Source: Candidatus Aminicenantota bacterium
GTDB lineage: Bacteria > Acidobacteriota > Aminicenantia > Aminicenantales > Aminicenantaceae
NCBI GenBank assembly: GCA_016926925.1
Contig: JAFGNQ010000089.1
Coordinates: 1 to 10,452, forward strand
Length of the DNA stretch: 10,452 bases
Direction: 5' to 3'
Every line of letters starts with the position of its first letter. Positions within the stretch are counted from its first letter, which is position 1. This document shows positions 1-6,983 of the stretch, piece after piece. Both the position numbers and the translations under genes were made by a program. The notes under the pieces were generated by a model. The model was given only the letters and a program-made list of their open reading frames with translations, searched no databases and was not told the origin of the DNA.

Positions 1-722
1 CCCGGTCTATGGTTTTGCGCATGATCGCCGGAGGAGGAGGCGGAGGTTTGACCGTCCAGCAGCCGGAGAACAATATCGTCCGCGGCGCCTATTACGCGCT
101 CATATCCGCATTGTCGGGCACACAAACCATGGCCCTCTGTTCCTATGACGAAGCCTACACGATTCCTTCCAAAAAGGCCGCCCTCATCAGCTTGAGGACC
201 ATGCAGATTCTGGCCGATGAGATGGGACTTCGGGATACGGTCGATCCTTTGGGCGGTTCCTATTATATAGAGTGGCTGACGAGCGAACTGGAAAAAAAGA
301 TTGTCGAGGTTATGCAGCAAGTCGAGGATTTTGGCGGAATGGTGAAGGCCGTCGAAACAGGATATATCCAGCGGGAGGTCAGCCGCCAGGCCTATCTCCG
401 GGAGAAAAAAATCCAGTCGGGTGAAATCATAAAGGTCGGTGTCAACAAATATGTGATGGACGAGGAATCCGGAGAGATCGAATTCCACCCTTTCAACGCT
501 GAGGTCGTCAAAGAACAGAAAAGAAAGATCGCCGATGTCAAGGCCAAGCGTGACGGAACGGAGGTAAAAGCTGCCTTGAAGGCGCTTAGAAATGCCGCAC
601 AGACGGATGATAATCTCATGCCACATATTTTGCGAGCCGTGAAGACTTATGCGACTCTCGGAGAGATCACCAACCTCTTTAAAGAAGTTTTCGGTGAATT
701 CAAGGAGCCGGTGGGGCTATGA
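1..722 (+). CDS. Acyl-CoA mutase large subunit (methylmalonyl-CoA mutase superfamily), C-terminal part
   Basis: About 239 C-terminal residues are visible; the gene begins outside the window, and the Met at nt 9 is internal. Family hallmarks are LTVQQPENNIVR (from nt 48), SYDEA, the LRT helix and VDPLGGSYYIE, which belong to the adenosylcobalamin-dependent TIM-barrel subunit that rearranges the carbon skeleton of acyl-CoAs. After the barrel the protein ends in a helical tail with no B12-binding domain (no DxHxxG motif). It is therefore the HcmA/IcmA-type stand-alone large subunit, whose cobalamin-binding partner must be encoded elsewhere, probably upstream. Oddity: where methylmalonyl- and isobutyryl-CoA mutases have a His (as in RTHSQTSG or RFHTQTAG), this protein has Ile (nt 24-26), then Ala and six glycines (nt 30-47). 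The usual SLHTN segment reads TMALC. It is thus unlikely to be a true methylmalonyl-CoA mutase; the substrate is unknown. Its stop overlaps the next start by 4 nt (ATGA). Confidence 0.9.
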   Translation, partial: RSMVLRMIAGGGGGGLTVQQPENNIVRGAYYALISALSGTQTMALCSYDEAYTIPSKKAALISLRTMQILADEMGLRDTVDPLGGSYYIEWLTSELEKKIVEVMQQVEDFGGMVKAVETGYIQREVSRQAYLREKKIQSGEIIKVGVNKYVMDEESGEIEFHPFNAEVVKEQKRKIADVKAKRDGTEVKAALKALRNAAQTDDNLMPHILRAVKTYATLGEITNLFKEVFGEFKEPVGL

Positions 723-2833
723 CGGAATACAAGATCGGTATCGACGTCGGAGGAACCTTCACAGATTTTCTGCTGGCTTCGGAGGAGGGAGATTCCGAGA
801 TATACAAAGTTCTCTCCACACCCGATGATCCTTCTGTGGGACTGATCAACGGTCTCTCCGAGATGGCTGAAAACAAGGGGCTGTCCTTAACCGAATTTGT
901 CAAGAATGTCGGCACGATCGTTCACGGAACCACCGTCACCACCAATGCCGTGCTCACGCGACGGGGAGCGAAGACGGGGCTCATAACCACCAAAGGCCTG
1001 AGGGATGCTTTAGAGATGCGGCGGGGAATCAGAGAGGAACAATACAACAACCGCTATTCCAATGTGGCGCCGTTGGTGCCGCGCTACCTGCGTTATCCTG
1101 TCGAAGAGCGGCTCGATTACAAAGGCGATGTCATCATCGAAATCAAGGAAGTCGATGTCAGGAGAGCATTGGCACTGTTTCGAAAGGAAGATGTTCAAGC
1201 CGTTGCAGTCTGTTTCATGAACTCCTTTGCCGACAGCGTCCATGAGGTCTTTGCCGCCGGGATTGTGTCCGAGGAGATGCCGGATGCCTATTTGACCGTT
1301 TCGGCCGAGTTCCTGCCGAGCATCCGGTTTTATGACCGGATTTCCACGACGGTCTTGAACTCCTATGTCGGTCCCATACTGCGGGACTATTTAACCAGTC
1401 TCATCCGCAAATTGAAGGATATCGGATTTGGGGGAGTGCTGCTCATTATGCAGTCCAACGGGGGAGTCGTCTCTCCTGAGAGCGCTATCGACAATGCAGC
1501 TGTCACTTTATTGTCCGGACCGGCAGCAGGTCCGGTGGCCGGTATCGAATACACGTCCATTCAAGGCTACAACGATTGCATCACGATCGACATGGGCGGA
1601 ACCAGCTTTGATGCCGCTCTTATCAAAGATAAAACACCCCTGGTAACGACCGAAGGGAAGATCAACCGCTTGCGTATTGCGCTTCCTATGCTGGGTATCG
1701 TCACCATCGGAGCCGGAGGCGGCAGCATCGGCTGGGTGGATGAGGGGGGACTTTTGCAAATGGGGCCGCAAAGTGCAGGGTCGAATCCGGGTCCGGCCTG
1801 CTATGACCTAGGCGGCGAGCTGCCGACGTGCACGGATGCGGACCTGGTACTCGGCTATCTGGATAAGGATTTTTTTGCCGGTGGAAAGATTCCTTTGAAT
1901 TATGAAAAAGCGGAAAAAACCATCGAGGAGAAGATTGCCGCGCCTTTAAAACTGGGAGTGGTGGAAGCGGCAGCCGGGATGTACCGGGTGATCAACGTCA
2001 ACATGGCCTCCGGAGTGCGTGAGGTCAGTGTCAAACGCGGCCATGATCCGCGGGAATTCCCATTAGTGGTTGCCGGAGGGGCAGGACCGGTTCATGCCTG
2101 CATGATCGCCCAGGAACTGGAGATTCCTGTCATGATCATACCCAAGGAATCGTCCATTTTTTGCGCCGCAGGCATGCTGATGTCAGATTTGAAGCACAAT
2201 TTCGTGCGGACCTACTCGACGCCTCTTCATTTGATGGATTTAGATAAATTTAGAGATCTTTTCAAGGAGATGGAGAGAGAATCCTCGGATCTCCTCCGCC
2301 GCGAGCACATCCCGGAAGAGTCCATTAGACACATTCATTCGCTCGATTTGCGGTATATCAAACAATACCACGAGGTGAATGTCGAAGTGCGGAAGGAAGA
2401 GATCCTAAAGGGTGATATCAGAGTGATGGCCGCGCGTTTTCATCCCGAGCACAACCGGCTTTTCGGCTATTCTCTGGAAGAGGAAGAAACCCCTATAGAG
2501 TTGATCAATCTCAGGCTTTTGAGTATCGGCCAAACCGTCAAGCCCGGATTCAAAAAGGAAGAATACGACCAGGAGGATGCTTCTCATGCCCTCAAAAAAC
2601 GGCGAAAAGCTTATTTGCCGCTGGAGCGACGATTTGCGGATGTCCCGGTCTTTGACGGCCATAAGCTTCGTTTCGGGAACAGGATTGAAGGTCCGGCATT
2701 GATCGAACAGGTGAACACGACGACATTTGTGACTCCCGAATACAGCGTTATCTGCGATCCTTACGGAAGCTATACCATGTATCTCAAGAGCAAGGAAAAG
2801 GAGATCAAGGAGAGGCTCAATGAAAATAGATAA
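719..2833 (+). CDS. HyuA-type ATPase subunit of a hydantoinase/oxoprolinase/acetone carboxylase family enzyme
   Basis: This 704-residue protein has the full length of the HyuA / acetone carboxylase beta family, which uses an ASKHA (actin-like) fold to spend ATP and activate a carbonyl or amide substrate. The first phosphate loop is GIDVGGTFTD near residues 7-16. HGTTVTTNAVL follows near residue 70, a second phosphate motif IDMGGTSFD starts at residue 290, and the adenosine-side motif VVAGGAGPVHA spans 450-460. The C-terminal third is the hydantoinase A accessory domain. The ATG at 719 overlaps the mutase stop and has a Shine-Dalgarno AAGGAG at 702-707, 11 nt upstream. The gene overlaps the following HyuB gene by 14 nt, so the pair is very probably co-translated into one complex. 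Members include 5-oxoprolinase, N-methylhydantoinase, and acetone and acetophenone carboxylases. The mutase neighbour favours a carboxylase-type role in ketone or acyl-CoA breakdown, but the substrate cannot be read from sequence. Confidence 0.9.
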   Translation: MTEYKIGIDVGGTFTDFLLASEEGDSEIYKVLSTPDDPSVGLINGLSEMAENKGLSLTEFVKNVGTIVHGTTVTTNAVLTRRGAKTGLITTKGLRDALEMRRGIREEQYNNRYSNVAPLVPRYLRYPVEERLDYKGDVIIEIKEVDVRRALALFRKEDVQAVAVCFMNSFADSVHEVFAAGIVSEEMPDAYLTVSAEFLPSIRFYDRISTTVLNSYVGPILRDYLTSLIRKLKDIGFGGVLLIMQSNGGVVSPESAIDNAAVTLLSGPAAGPVAGIEYTSIQGYNDCITIDMGGTSFDAALIKDKTPLVTTEGKINRLRIALPMLGIVTIGAGGGSIGWVDEGGLLQMGPQSAGSNPGPACYDLGGELPTCTDADLVLGYLDKDFFAGGKIPLNYEKAEKTIEEKIAAPLKLGVVEAAAGMYRVINVNMASGVREVSVKRGHDPREFPLVVAGGAGPVHACMIAQELEIPVMIIPKESSIFCAAGMLMSDLKHNFVRTYSTPLHLMDLDKFRDLFKEMERESSDLLRREHIPEESIRHIHSLDLRYIKQYHEVNVEVRKEEILKGDIRVMAARFHPEHNRLFGYSLEEEETPIELINLRLLSIGQTVKPGFKKEEYDQEDASHALKKRRKAYLPLERRFADVPVFDGHKLRFGNRIEGPALIEQVNTTTFVTPEYSVICDPYGSYTMYLKSKEKEIKERLNENR

Positions 2834-4553
2834 GATATTGGCCTCGGTGCTGCAGCGGAGGTTCAAGTCCATAACCGAGGAGATGAGCATCGTCCTGACC
2901 AAGACCACCCGGTCACCCATCTTGTGTGAGGCTAAGGATTTTGTTACCGGGCTGTATGACGGGAAGGGCAAGATGCTGGAGCAGACCGAGAACCTTCCCA
3001 TCCTCTCTTTTTCCCTCGGGCCGGTCTGTGAGTACATAGTCGAATATTTCGGAGAGGAGATCTATCCCGGCGACGTTATCTTCCACAACGATGTCTTTTC
3101 CATGGGTAATCAGAACAACGATGTCGCTGTTTATAAGCCCGTTTTTTATGGAGGCAAACTGGTGGCGTGGGCGGCCGCCAAAGGCCATCAGGCAGATGTC
3201 GGCGGTGCCGTTCCTGGAGGGTACAATCCTAAGGCCACCGAAATTTTTCAGGAGAGCCTGCGGATTCCCCCTGTCAAAGTCTATGAAAAAGGAAAACTGA
3301 GGAAAGATGTTTGGGATTTGATTTTCGCAAATATCCGTTTCGATATTGTTGCTGCAGATATGCGTGCCCAAATCGGATCGTGCGTGGTGGGAGAGAGAGG
3401 GATTTTGAAACTGGTGGAAAAATACGGACTCGATGTCTTTGAGTCGCACAAAGGATATCTCTTCGATTCGACGGAGAAGATGATGCGAGCCGAGATCATG
3501 ACCATTCCCAATGGGATCTATAAAGGAGATGCGACCGTCTACTATGATGGGAAAACTCCGGGATCGACGTACAAAATACGCGTTACGATCACCGTCGGCG
3601 ATGATGAGATCACCTTTGACTATACGGAGACAGACGCCCAGACCGATGGCTTTGTCAACGGGACCTACACCTCATCCGCCAGCGCGACGTTGCTGACCTT
3701 TCTTCAGATGGTCAATCCCGACATACCGCATAACGACGGCATGGTGAGACCGGTGAAGATCATCATACCCGAAGGAACGATTCTCAATGCGAGCTATCCC
3801 GCAGCCACGACTTTCGGGAATCATCTCTGCCCACCCAATGCCGATGCCATCATTCGAGCGCTGTCCCAGGCTGTGCCAGAAAGAGTCACCGCCGGTTGGA
3901 ATCAACTTCTCTGTTACCTGACGAGCGGTTTTGACACAAGGAAAAATAACAACTATGTGGATATCGGCTTCCTGGGGCTCAAGGGAGGCTCCGGGGCCAC
4001 TTCAGGAGTGGACGGCTATGATCATATAGGGATGATCGATGCCTCCGGCGGCGTGCTCGATCAGGACTACGAAATGTTCGAGCAGCAGACACCCCACCTG
4101 TTGCACAAGCATGAGTACTGGAGGGATTCGGCAGGTCCCGGGCAATGGAGGGGCGGTCTCGGTGTGGAGACGGAGTTCAAGATAGGCGGCAGGAACACAA
4201 AGGTCGTAACCTTCGGTGATGGTGATGTCGAGCCGGCCTTCGGTTTGTTTGGAGGCAAAGAAGGCACCCTGAACACGATCGAACTTTATTTCCCGGATGG
4301 AAAGGAATACAAAACAACGAGCAAGGATCTGATCGAAGACGTTCCGGAAGGGACTCTGCTCTTTCAACAGGCAGGGGGAGGAGGGGGCTACGGCGATCCC
4401 CGTCTGCGCAGTCCGGAGAATGTAGCCCAGGAAGTCCGTAACGGGATCATCAGCGTGGATCAAGCGAAAGAAGCCTATGGCGTGATTGTCGATCGCGAAA
4501 CGTGGGAAGCGAATCTGGCGGCAACGCAGGATCTTAGGAAAAGGTCTTCATGA
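2820..4553 (+). CDS. HyuB-type catalytic subunit of a hydantoinase/oxoprolinase/acetone carboxylase family enzyme
   Basis: This 577-residue HyuB (acetone carboxylase alpha-like) subunit is the partner of the HyuA just upstream, which supplies the phosphorylated intermediate. Typical features are an N-terminal helical region with EAKDF and TGLYD, HND at residues 89-91, GHQADVGG from residue 122, TEIFQESLRIPPVKVYEKG, RAQIGSC, and a C-terminal SAGPGQWRGGLG. A glycine-rich GGGGGYGDPRLRSPE is followed by the usual VRNGIISVDQAKEAYGVIVD-type tail. Compared with 5-oxoprolinase, the metal-site-like segments GSHLPD and GHHADIGG read GNQNND (residues 96-101) and GHQADVGG. Two His are thus Gln, while His123, Asp101 and Asp126 remain; a ketone-carboxylase-like subgroup may share this pattern. 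The ATG at 2820 has AAGGAG at 2807-2812 with 7-nt spacing and lies inside the end of hyuA. No gamma subunit (AcxC-like) gene follows, so a two-subunit enzyme, or a third subunit encoded elsewhere, is implied. Confidence 0.9.
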   Translation: MKIDKILASVLQRRFKSITEEMSIVLTKTTRSPILCEAKDFVTGLYDGKGKMLEQTENLPILSFSLGPVCEYIVEYFGEEIYPGDVIFHNDVFSMGNQNNDVAVYKPVFYGGKLVAWAAAKGHQADVGGAVPGGYNPKATEIFQESLRIPPVKVYEKGKLRKDVWDLIFANIRFDIVAADMRAQIGSCVVGERGILKLVEKYGLDVFESHKGYLFDSTEKMMRAEIMTIPNGIYKGDATVYYDGKTPGSTYKIRVTITVGDDEITFDYTETDAQTDGFVNGTYTSSASATLLTFLQMVNPDIPHNDGMVRPVKIIIPEGTILNASYPAATTFGNHLCPPNADAIIRALSQAVPERVTAGWNQLLCYLTSGFDTRKNNNYVDIGFLGLKGGSGATSGVDGYDHIGMIDASGGVLDQDYEMFEQQTPHLLHKHEYWRDSAGPGQWRGGLGVETEFKIGGRNTKVVTFGDGDVEPAFGLFGGKEGTLNTIELYFPDGKEYKTTSKDLIEDVPEGTLLFQQAGGGGGYGDPRLRSPENVAQEVRNGIISVDQAKEAYGVIVDRETWEANLAATQDLRKRSS

Positions 4554-4707
4554 CTATCGTCGATTTCCTTTGGATGTGATCTTTGAACAGAGACGGCCTC
4601 TTTAATTAGTTCTCTTTCATTATATCTGGGTGTCGAATGAAAATGTCCAGGGATGTTTTGAGCGACATCGGAGGATTTAATCGAATTTTAGTCCGAAAGG
4701 AATGTTT
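4554..4707. other. Intergenic region between the hyuB and CPBP genes
   Basis: This 154-nt stretch has no convincing terminator: only a 4-bp AGAG/CTCT hairpin lies near 4590-4602, without a following stem-adjacent T tract. A weak promoter-like pair, TTGAGC (4658-4663) and TCGAAT (4681-4686) with 17-nt spacing, could serve the protease gene. Read-through from the hydantoinase operon is equally possible. A 25-codon ORF from the ATG at 4637 is probably not a gene. Confidence 0.4.
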
Positions 4708-5472
4708 ATGGTGAGTGGCAATATGAAACCGCTGTCCTTGAAATGGGCCGTGTTCTTCTTTGGCGTTCCCATGGGATTCATTTATTTTACCGTATATTGG
4801 CTTATGCCGAGGCTCGATGCTTGGGGCATTCCCGGCATCGTCAACGCCAATTTATGTATAACCGGGCCGCTCGTTTTGATGTTCATAGCGGCGCTCGTTG
4901 CTTTCAAAATGGAGGGCCATACCTGGTCGTGGGTGACCTTCAAAAAGCGTTACCGTCTGGAAAAAATGACCGGAAAGCTCTGGCTCTGGACTTTGGGACT
5001 GCTGGTATTCACTTTTCTGGCCGAGCAGGTGATGAGTTTTTCGACGGAAATCCTTTTGAAAATTCCGTTTTTGCAGCCTCCGGATTTTTTGCCTGAAATG
5101 CTCGATCCACGTATCGATCCCTCCACGATTACGGATTTTATGGGCGTGCCTCTCGAAGGTGCCTGGTGGATTCTTTTGATGTACTTGGGAATCCTGTTTT
5201 TCAATATACTCGGGGAGGAGTTCTGGTGGAGGGGCTATATTCTACCGCGCCAGGAGCTCGTTCATGGAAAGTATACCTGGATCATACACGGTGTTCTATG
5301 GACGCTCTTTCATTATTTCTGGAAGTGGGATTTGCTGGTCCTGCTTCCGACGTGTTTGGCTGTGGCCTTTGTCGCTCAAAAGACGAAGAGCACCTGGCCG
5401 GGAATTGTCGTCCATTTTATTCTCAATGGGTTGGCCATAGTTCCGATCACAATGGCCATTTTGGGGAATTGA
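4708..5472 (+). CDS. CPBP-family (CAAX/Abi-type) intramembrane metalloprotease
   Basis: This is a polytopic membrane protein of 254 residues with long hydrophobic stretches near residues 12-32, 45-63, 88-105, 152-167, 190-220 and 230-250. It carries the signature of the CPBP glutamic/metallo protease family (relatives of Rce1, the CAAX prenyl endopeptidase). Motif 1 is EEFWWR (Glu170, Glu171, Arg175). Motif 2 has His202 in LWTLFHYFW, with Trp instead of the usual Phe four residues before it. Motif 3 is HFILN (His236, Asn240). Bacterial members act in bacteriocin self-immunity, protein processing or unknown roles; no bacteriocin or prenylation gene is nearby, so the substrate is open. The start at 4708 is preferred because AAAGGA at 4696-4701 then lies 6 nt upstream. 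The alternative ATG at 4702 leaves no spacing, and an ATG at 4723 is also in frame. It converges on the next gene with a 20-nt gap. Confidence 0.87.
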   Translation: MVSGNMKPLSLKWAVFFFGVPMGFIYFTVYWLMPRLDAWGIPGIVNANLCITGPLVLMFIAALVAFKMEGHTWSWVTFKKRYRLEKMTGKLWLWTLGLLVFTFLAEQVMSFSTEILLKIPFLQPPDFLPEMLDPRIDPSTITDFMGVPLEGAWWILLMYLGILFFNILGEEFWWRGYILPRQELVHGKYTWIIHGVLWTLFHYFWKWDLLVLLPTCLAVAFVAQKTKSTWPGIVVHFILNGLAIVPITMAILGN

Positions 5473-5492
5473 TTCAGCTCGTGAAATGACCC

Positions 5493-5858
5493 TCAGGTTC
5501 TTTTGATGCGGTAGAACCACATCAACGGCAGCCAAAGCTGATGGCCGTAGGGAAGTCGTTTGTGATTGACGAGGATCTCCGTATTTTCCCAATCGTGGAC
5601 GAGCATGAAAAGCTCGAAGAGGTCGTCCACGTCCTCTGGTGTGTAGGTAGCTGAGTGGCGGGTCCATTCGCCTTCGCCTTCTTCCTTGTAGGAGGGGCTT
5701 CTCCGAGCCAGGTCGACGGCTTTCTCATAATTGGAGGATATCTTGTAACCGAACTCGATGGTTATTTTGAATTCTTTTGCTTGATCTCTCGGATGAAGAA
5801 TGGATTCCAGCTTGGCCTCCTGGGCCGCATCGTTTCCGGCCTTTTTCCATTCACTCAT
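5493..5858 (-). CDS. Small conserved-looking protein of unknown function (121 aa)
   Basis: I do not recognise a family. The protein is soluble-looking, with no signal peptide or membrane segment. It has a charged N-terminal half (KKAGNDAAQEAKLESI, FKITIEFGYKISSNYEKAVDLA), a central Glu-rich turn near residues 55-64, and an aromatic C-terminus with WLPLMWFYRIK. Support for a real gene: the ATG at 5858 has GAGGA (plus-strand TCCTC, 5868-5872) 9 nt upstream, and a promoter-like pair lies just before that. The gene also neatly fills the space between the convergent protease gene and the queA operon. The overlapping frames here are shorter and lack such signals. It is probably transcribed alone, by its own promoter, with possible read-through from queA. 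The alternative, a spurious ORF, is less likely given the start signals. Confidence 0.72.
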   Translation of the reverse strand: MSEWKKAGNDAAQEAKLESILHPRDQAKEFKITIEFGYKISSNYEKAVDLARRSPSYKEEGEGEWTRHSATYTPEDVDDLFELFMLVHDWENTEILVNHKRLPYGHQLWLPLMWFYRIKRT

Positions 5859-5890
5859 GCTTTAAAGTCCTCAGTTCCAAGACTACCGTA

Positions 5891-5919
5891 AGTATATAAA
5901 GATGAAGGCCTTTTGGCAA
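5891..5919 (-). promoter_or_regulatory. Sigma-70-type promoter for the 121-aa gene
   Basis: Read on the minus strand, TTGCCA (5919-5914) and TATACT (5896-5891) are separated by exactly 17 nt. Each hexamer matches the consensus at 5 of 6 positions. The predicted start near 5884 gives a leader of about 26 nt carrying the GAGGA ribosome-binding site of the gene at 5858. The -35 box lies in the loop of a hairpin that follows the queA stop. No experimental evidence. Confidence 0.6.
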
Positions 5920-5931
5920 CAATAAAAGCCT
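5906..5931 (-). terminator. Weak hairpin after queA, possible operon terminator
   Basis: Arms AGGCCTTTT (5906-5914) and AAAAGCCT (5924-5931) form an 8-bp stem with one bulged base and a 9-nt loop. On the minus strand the stem begins at the last base of the queA stop codon. It is followed by TCATCTTTATA, which is only loosely U-rich. It may therefore terminate poorly or act as a 3'-end stabiliser. Confidence 0.3.
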
Positions 5932-6983
5932 CAAAGAATGAGCATACAGTCGCCGTAGCTGTAGAAGCGGTACTTCAGCCGAACGGCTTCCCGGTAGGCT
6001 CTCAAGATGAATTCCTTATCTGCAAAAGCGGCAACCAGCATAAGCAGTGTTGATTGCGGCAGGTGGAAGTTGGTCAAAAGCCGGTCGGGAATTTTGAATT
6101 CATGGCCGGGATAGATAAAAAGGTCGGTTGCATGCGTGCCGCTTTTTATCTCTCCGTGTCCGCTGTTCGAGTTGTGAATGCGTGCGGCACTCTCCAACGT
6201 CCGGACCGTCGTCGTTCCAACGGCAACGACGGGCTTGCTTTCGATTTTGGCGGCGTTGATGATCCGTGCCGCCTTGGGGCTGATGGAAAAGCGCTCGGTA
6301 AGCATTCGGTGATCCTGGACTCTCCTCACCCGAACAGGTTGGAAGGTCGCCAGTCCGACGTCAAGGATGATCTCGACTATCTCCACTCCTTTATCGGCGA
6401 TTCTGTGAAGCACTTCTTTTGTGAAGTGAAGACCGGCCGTCGGCGCTGCGATGGACCCAGGTTTATGTGCGAAAACGGTTTGATATCTTTTGAGATCCAT
6501 AGTCCGCAAATCTGTTTGGAATTTATTCCTCTTGATGTAGGGGGGAAGCGGTGGGTAGCCGACGCGATTGAGTTCATCGATGATGTTTCCTGATTTGAAT
6601 CGAATAATCCGAATGCCCTCAGGTCCGAGACCGGCGACTTTTCCTTCCATCTTGTCTGAAAACCGGATTGTATCGTCCAAATCGAGTTTCTTCGCCGGCC
6701 GGCAGAGCACTTCCCATACGCCTTTTTGAATCTCGGCAAGGAAGAGAAATTCGATTTCCGATTCCTTTTTTCTGCCCCAAATCCGTGCAGGGATGACTTT
6801 CGAGCTGTTTAGGACCAGAACATCCCCGTTATTGAGGTATTCGGGAAAATTCAAAAACTGATGGTGGCTGATGGTTTGGCTTTTGCGGTGCAAGACCATC
6901 ATCCGGGATTCATCCCTGTGGGGCAGAGGTCTTTGGGCAATGAGCTCCGGGGGCAGGCTGTAGTCGAAATCGGATACTAACAT
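5931..6983 (-). CDS. queA: S-adenosylmethionine:tRNA ribosyltransferase-isomerase
   Basis: QueA transfers and isomerises the ribosyl part of S-adenosylmethionine onto 7-aminomethyl-7-deazaguanine at the wobble position of tRNAs with GUN anticodons, giving epoxyqueuosine. The 350-residue length is normal. Family motifs in order are DFDYSLPPELIAQRP (5-19), NSSKVIPAR (59-67, where NDTRVIPAR or NNTRVIPAR is usual), GYPPLPPYI (142-150), YQTVFAHKPGS (167-177), APTAGLHF (180-187), ATFQPVRV (212-219), GTTTVRTLESA (256-266), NFHLPQST (305-312) and YSYGDCMLIL at the end. A small oddity is Asp208 in ILDVGLATF, where E. coli QueA has His (LHVGAGTF). The ATG at 6983 directly follows the ruvB stop (TAAATG) and has no strong Shine-Dalgarno, so it probably depends on translation of ruvB. 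It is the last gene of the yebC-ruvCAB operon. Confidence 0.97.
   Translation of the reverse strand: MLVSDFDYSLPPELIAQRPLPHRDESRMMVLHRKSQTISHHQFLNFPEYLNNGDVLVLNSSKVIPARIWGRKKESEIEFLFLAEIQKGVWEVLCRPAKKLDLDDTIRFSDKMEGKVAGLGPEGIRIIRFKSGNIIDELNRVGYPPLPPYIKRNKFQTDLRTMDLKRYQTVFAHKPGSIAAPTAGLHFTKEVLHRIADKGVEIVEIILDVGLATFQPVRVRRVQDHRMLTERFSISPKAARIINAAKIESKPVVAVGTTTVRTLESAARIHNSNSGHGEIKSGTHATDLFIYPGHEFKIPDRLLTNFHLPQSTLLMLVAAFADKEFILRAYREAVRLKYRFYSYGDCMLIL

Noticed and set aside
1..722. Naming the first gene methylmalonyl-CoA mutase (mutB/mcmA)
   Set aside because: The key substrate His and the surrounding loop are not those of methylmalonyl-CoA mutase, and the B12 domain is not fused. Only the superfamily call is supported.
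1515..1535. 7-bp inverted repeat CCGGACC/GGTCCGG in hyuA
   Set aside because: It falls in codons for a conserved Ser-Gly-Pro-Ala-Ala-Gly-Pro segment, where repeated Gly-Pro codons readily make such a pairing. No T tract follows.
2405..3037. 210-codon minus-strand ORF opposite the hyuA/hyuB junction
   Set aside because: It is antisense to conserved coding sequence, with no family signature and no fitting start signals.
719..4553. Assigning acetone carboxylase or acetophenone carboxylase names to the HyuA/HyuB pair
   Set aside because: No gamma subunit is present and the substrate cannot be inferred, so only the family-level call is given.
4658..4686. TTGAGC-17-TCGAAT as promoter of the protease gene
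   Set aside because: Both boxes match at only 4 of 6 positions and the -10 lacks its most conserved TA start. Kept only as a remark in the intergenic entry.
4637..4714. 25-codon ORF before the protease gene
   Set aside because: It is short, has no good ribosome site and overlaps the start of a better-supported gene.
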